Shown here one piece after another: positions 63,131-64,000 of a DNA stretch of 64,000 bases. The translations under genes and the position numbers were made by a program. Origin of the DNA: an uncultured Candidatus Actinomarina sp. (lineage in GTDB: Bacteria; Actinomycetota; Acidimicrobiia; Actinomarinales; Actinomarinaceae); contig CABYLQ010000001.1 in assembly GCA_902519845.1 (NCBI GenBank), positions 62,001 to 126,000 on the forward strand. The letters are read 5' to 3'. The notes under the pieces were generated by a model, which was not told where the DNA came from, did no database searches, and was given only the letters and a program-made list of their open reading frames with translations. The first letter of the stretch is position 1, and each line of letters opens with the position of its first letter.

Positions 63131-64000
63131 TTGAGACTAACTGAATACTCTCATGGCGCTGGTTGAGCATGTAAACTCTCACCTAGTGAGCTTGCTCAAG
63201 TTTTGACGCAATTTAAGAATCATAAAGCAACAACATCTCCCAACTTACTTGTCGGTTTGGACAATCCCGATGACGGAGGTGTAATAAATATTGGTGACCA
63301 AAAAATAATTCAAACCGTTGATTTTTTCACCCCAATTTTGGACAATCCATATGATTGGGGGAGAGTTGCAGCAGCTAATGCATTATCTGATGTTTATGCA
63401 ATGGGAGGAGAGCCTATTTCTGCTCTGCAGTTGGTTTGCTGGCCTAGAAATGATATCAGTTTTGACATCCTATCCGAGGTCATCAGGGGCGGACTAGATA
63501 CAATGGAAAAAGCCAACTGCACAGTCGTTGGAGGACATAGCATAGATGATAAAGAGCCAAAATATGGATTTTCTATTACAGGAATTATAAAAGGACAAGT
63601 ACTAAAGAATAACAATGTAAATAATGGTGATAGGTTATTTTTGACCAAGCCTATTGGGACTGGAATCATAACAACTGCTATCAAAAAAGGCATTGCATCA
63701 GAAGTTAGCATCAAACTTGTCACTGACATTATGACAAAATTAAATAAAGATGCTCTCGAATTTGGATTAAGAAACAATGCCACAGCTATTACTGACGTAA
63801 CAGGTTTCGGCCTGCTAGGACATTTATATGAAATGTTAAAAAATTCTAGCTTATCAGCAACAGTGAACTTTGATAATGTACCCTTAATTTCAGATATTTA
63901 TGAATATTTAGATAAGGGAATTTATCCATCAGGAAGTCAAAGAAACCTGGACTATTTATCTGAAAATATAATCCATGACTCGAAAGTGAAATCAATACAA
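63131..64000 (+). CDS. selD: Selenophosphate synthetase SelD, itself a selenoprotein (truncated by window edge)
   Basis: TTG 63131 is preceded by AAGGAGG at 5 nt. The frame crosses one TGA (63164-63166, codon 12) in SHGAG-U-ACKLSP, exactly the catalytic Sec/Cys position of SelD with its following Lys. It then stays open to the end of the window. Downstream motifs are VDFFTP, NALSDVYAMGGEP, VGGHSIDD and TDVTGFGLLGH. The enzyme makes selenophosphate from selenide and ATP for Sec and selenouridine synthesis. 290 codons are visible of about 330-350 usual. Confidence 0.95.
63176..63190 (+). promoter_or_regulatory. Putative bacterial SECIS hairpin of selD
   Basis: CTCA (63178-63181), loop CCTAG with G at 63186, TGAG (63187-63190), about 20 nt after the TGA. 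A short stem, so tentative. Confidence 0.45.

Noticed and set aside
63394-63783. 129-codon minus-strand ORF
   Set aside because: Antisense shadow of selD, which matches its family over the whole stretch.

Overview
The window is AT-rich (about one third G+C by eye), densely packed bacterial chromosome with many 1-50 bp gene overlaps. The gene content points to a streamlined actinobacterium, plausibly a marine Acidimicrobiia/Actinomarinales-type lineage (inference). The markers are a PASTA Ser/Thr kinase beside a PP2C phosphatase and CrgA, the 31-residue ribosomal protein bS22, a dnaK-grpE-dnaJ-hspR operon, DUF3159, a Septum_form-like domain and a short actinobacterial-type MutY. No rRNA, IS element, CRISPR array or prophage was seen.

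Layout. 1-1652: truncated succinate dehydrogenase/fumarate reductase flavoprotein. 1716-3608: an alkyltransferase, a run of DNA hairpins and a secreted metalloprotease. 3611-10084: a 6.4 kb island inserted at the 3' end of tRNA-Ile. It is bounded by 44-bp direct repeats and paired TGTAGGGG-type arm sites and has no integrase. Its cargo is a lipoprotein, a metzincin, a membrane-anchored PD-(D/E)XK nuclease, a secreted tandem-repeat protein, a NrtR-like Nudix regulator and a TIR-transmembrane-Septum_form protein. 10206-16563: tRNA-Ala, small membrane proteins, crgA, mutY, pknB, pstP, serS. 17147-18108: four serine tRNAs (CGA, GGA, TGA, GCT) and tRNA-Arg(ACG) around tadA. 18137-31710: housekeeping genes (nitroreductase, crotonase, dgt-like, dnaX, murJ, PHP phosphoesterase, lysC-asd, acyltransferase, dcd, kinase-like, bS22, PAC2). 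31751-36828: copper ATPase and chaperone, a small zinc protein, a selenocysteine SelW-like protein, TauE and Lnt. 36818-41276: MscS channel, DUF3159, purB-purA. 41459-46755: general amino-acid ABC transporter. 46752-51660: M20 hydrolase, GH-like protein, K+ channel, DUF885 protein. 51671-55425: heat-shock operon. 55586-63115: proC, Hdr-like Fe-S oxidoreductase, small membrane proteins, MobA-like, DUF4332, nadE, class IV aminotransferase. 63131-64000: truncated selD.

Two genes use an in-frame TGA that I read as selenocysteine: a SelW/SelT/SelH (Rdx)-type protein with a C-I-V-U motif (34338-34574) and selenophosphate synthetase SelD (from 63131). Each has a small stem-loop just after the TGA, as expected of a bacterial SECIS. 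Standard ORF calling breaks both. With SelD as the selenium donor, this genome should also carry selA, selB and tRNA-Sec outside the window.

Three essential-type enzymes carry unexpected changes at normally conserved positions: TadA (first zinc-ligand Cys is Asp), Lnt (catalytic Cys is Ser) and DnaX (four-Cys zinc module absent). Two paralogous small Cys/His proteins each sit behind a TTGCAT promoter with a near-start palindrome, and one of them heads the dnaK operon. The island is the best candidate for an undescribed system. Functions given for its genes are inferences from domain recognition by eye; no database search was possible.
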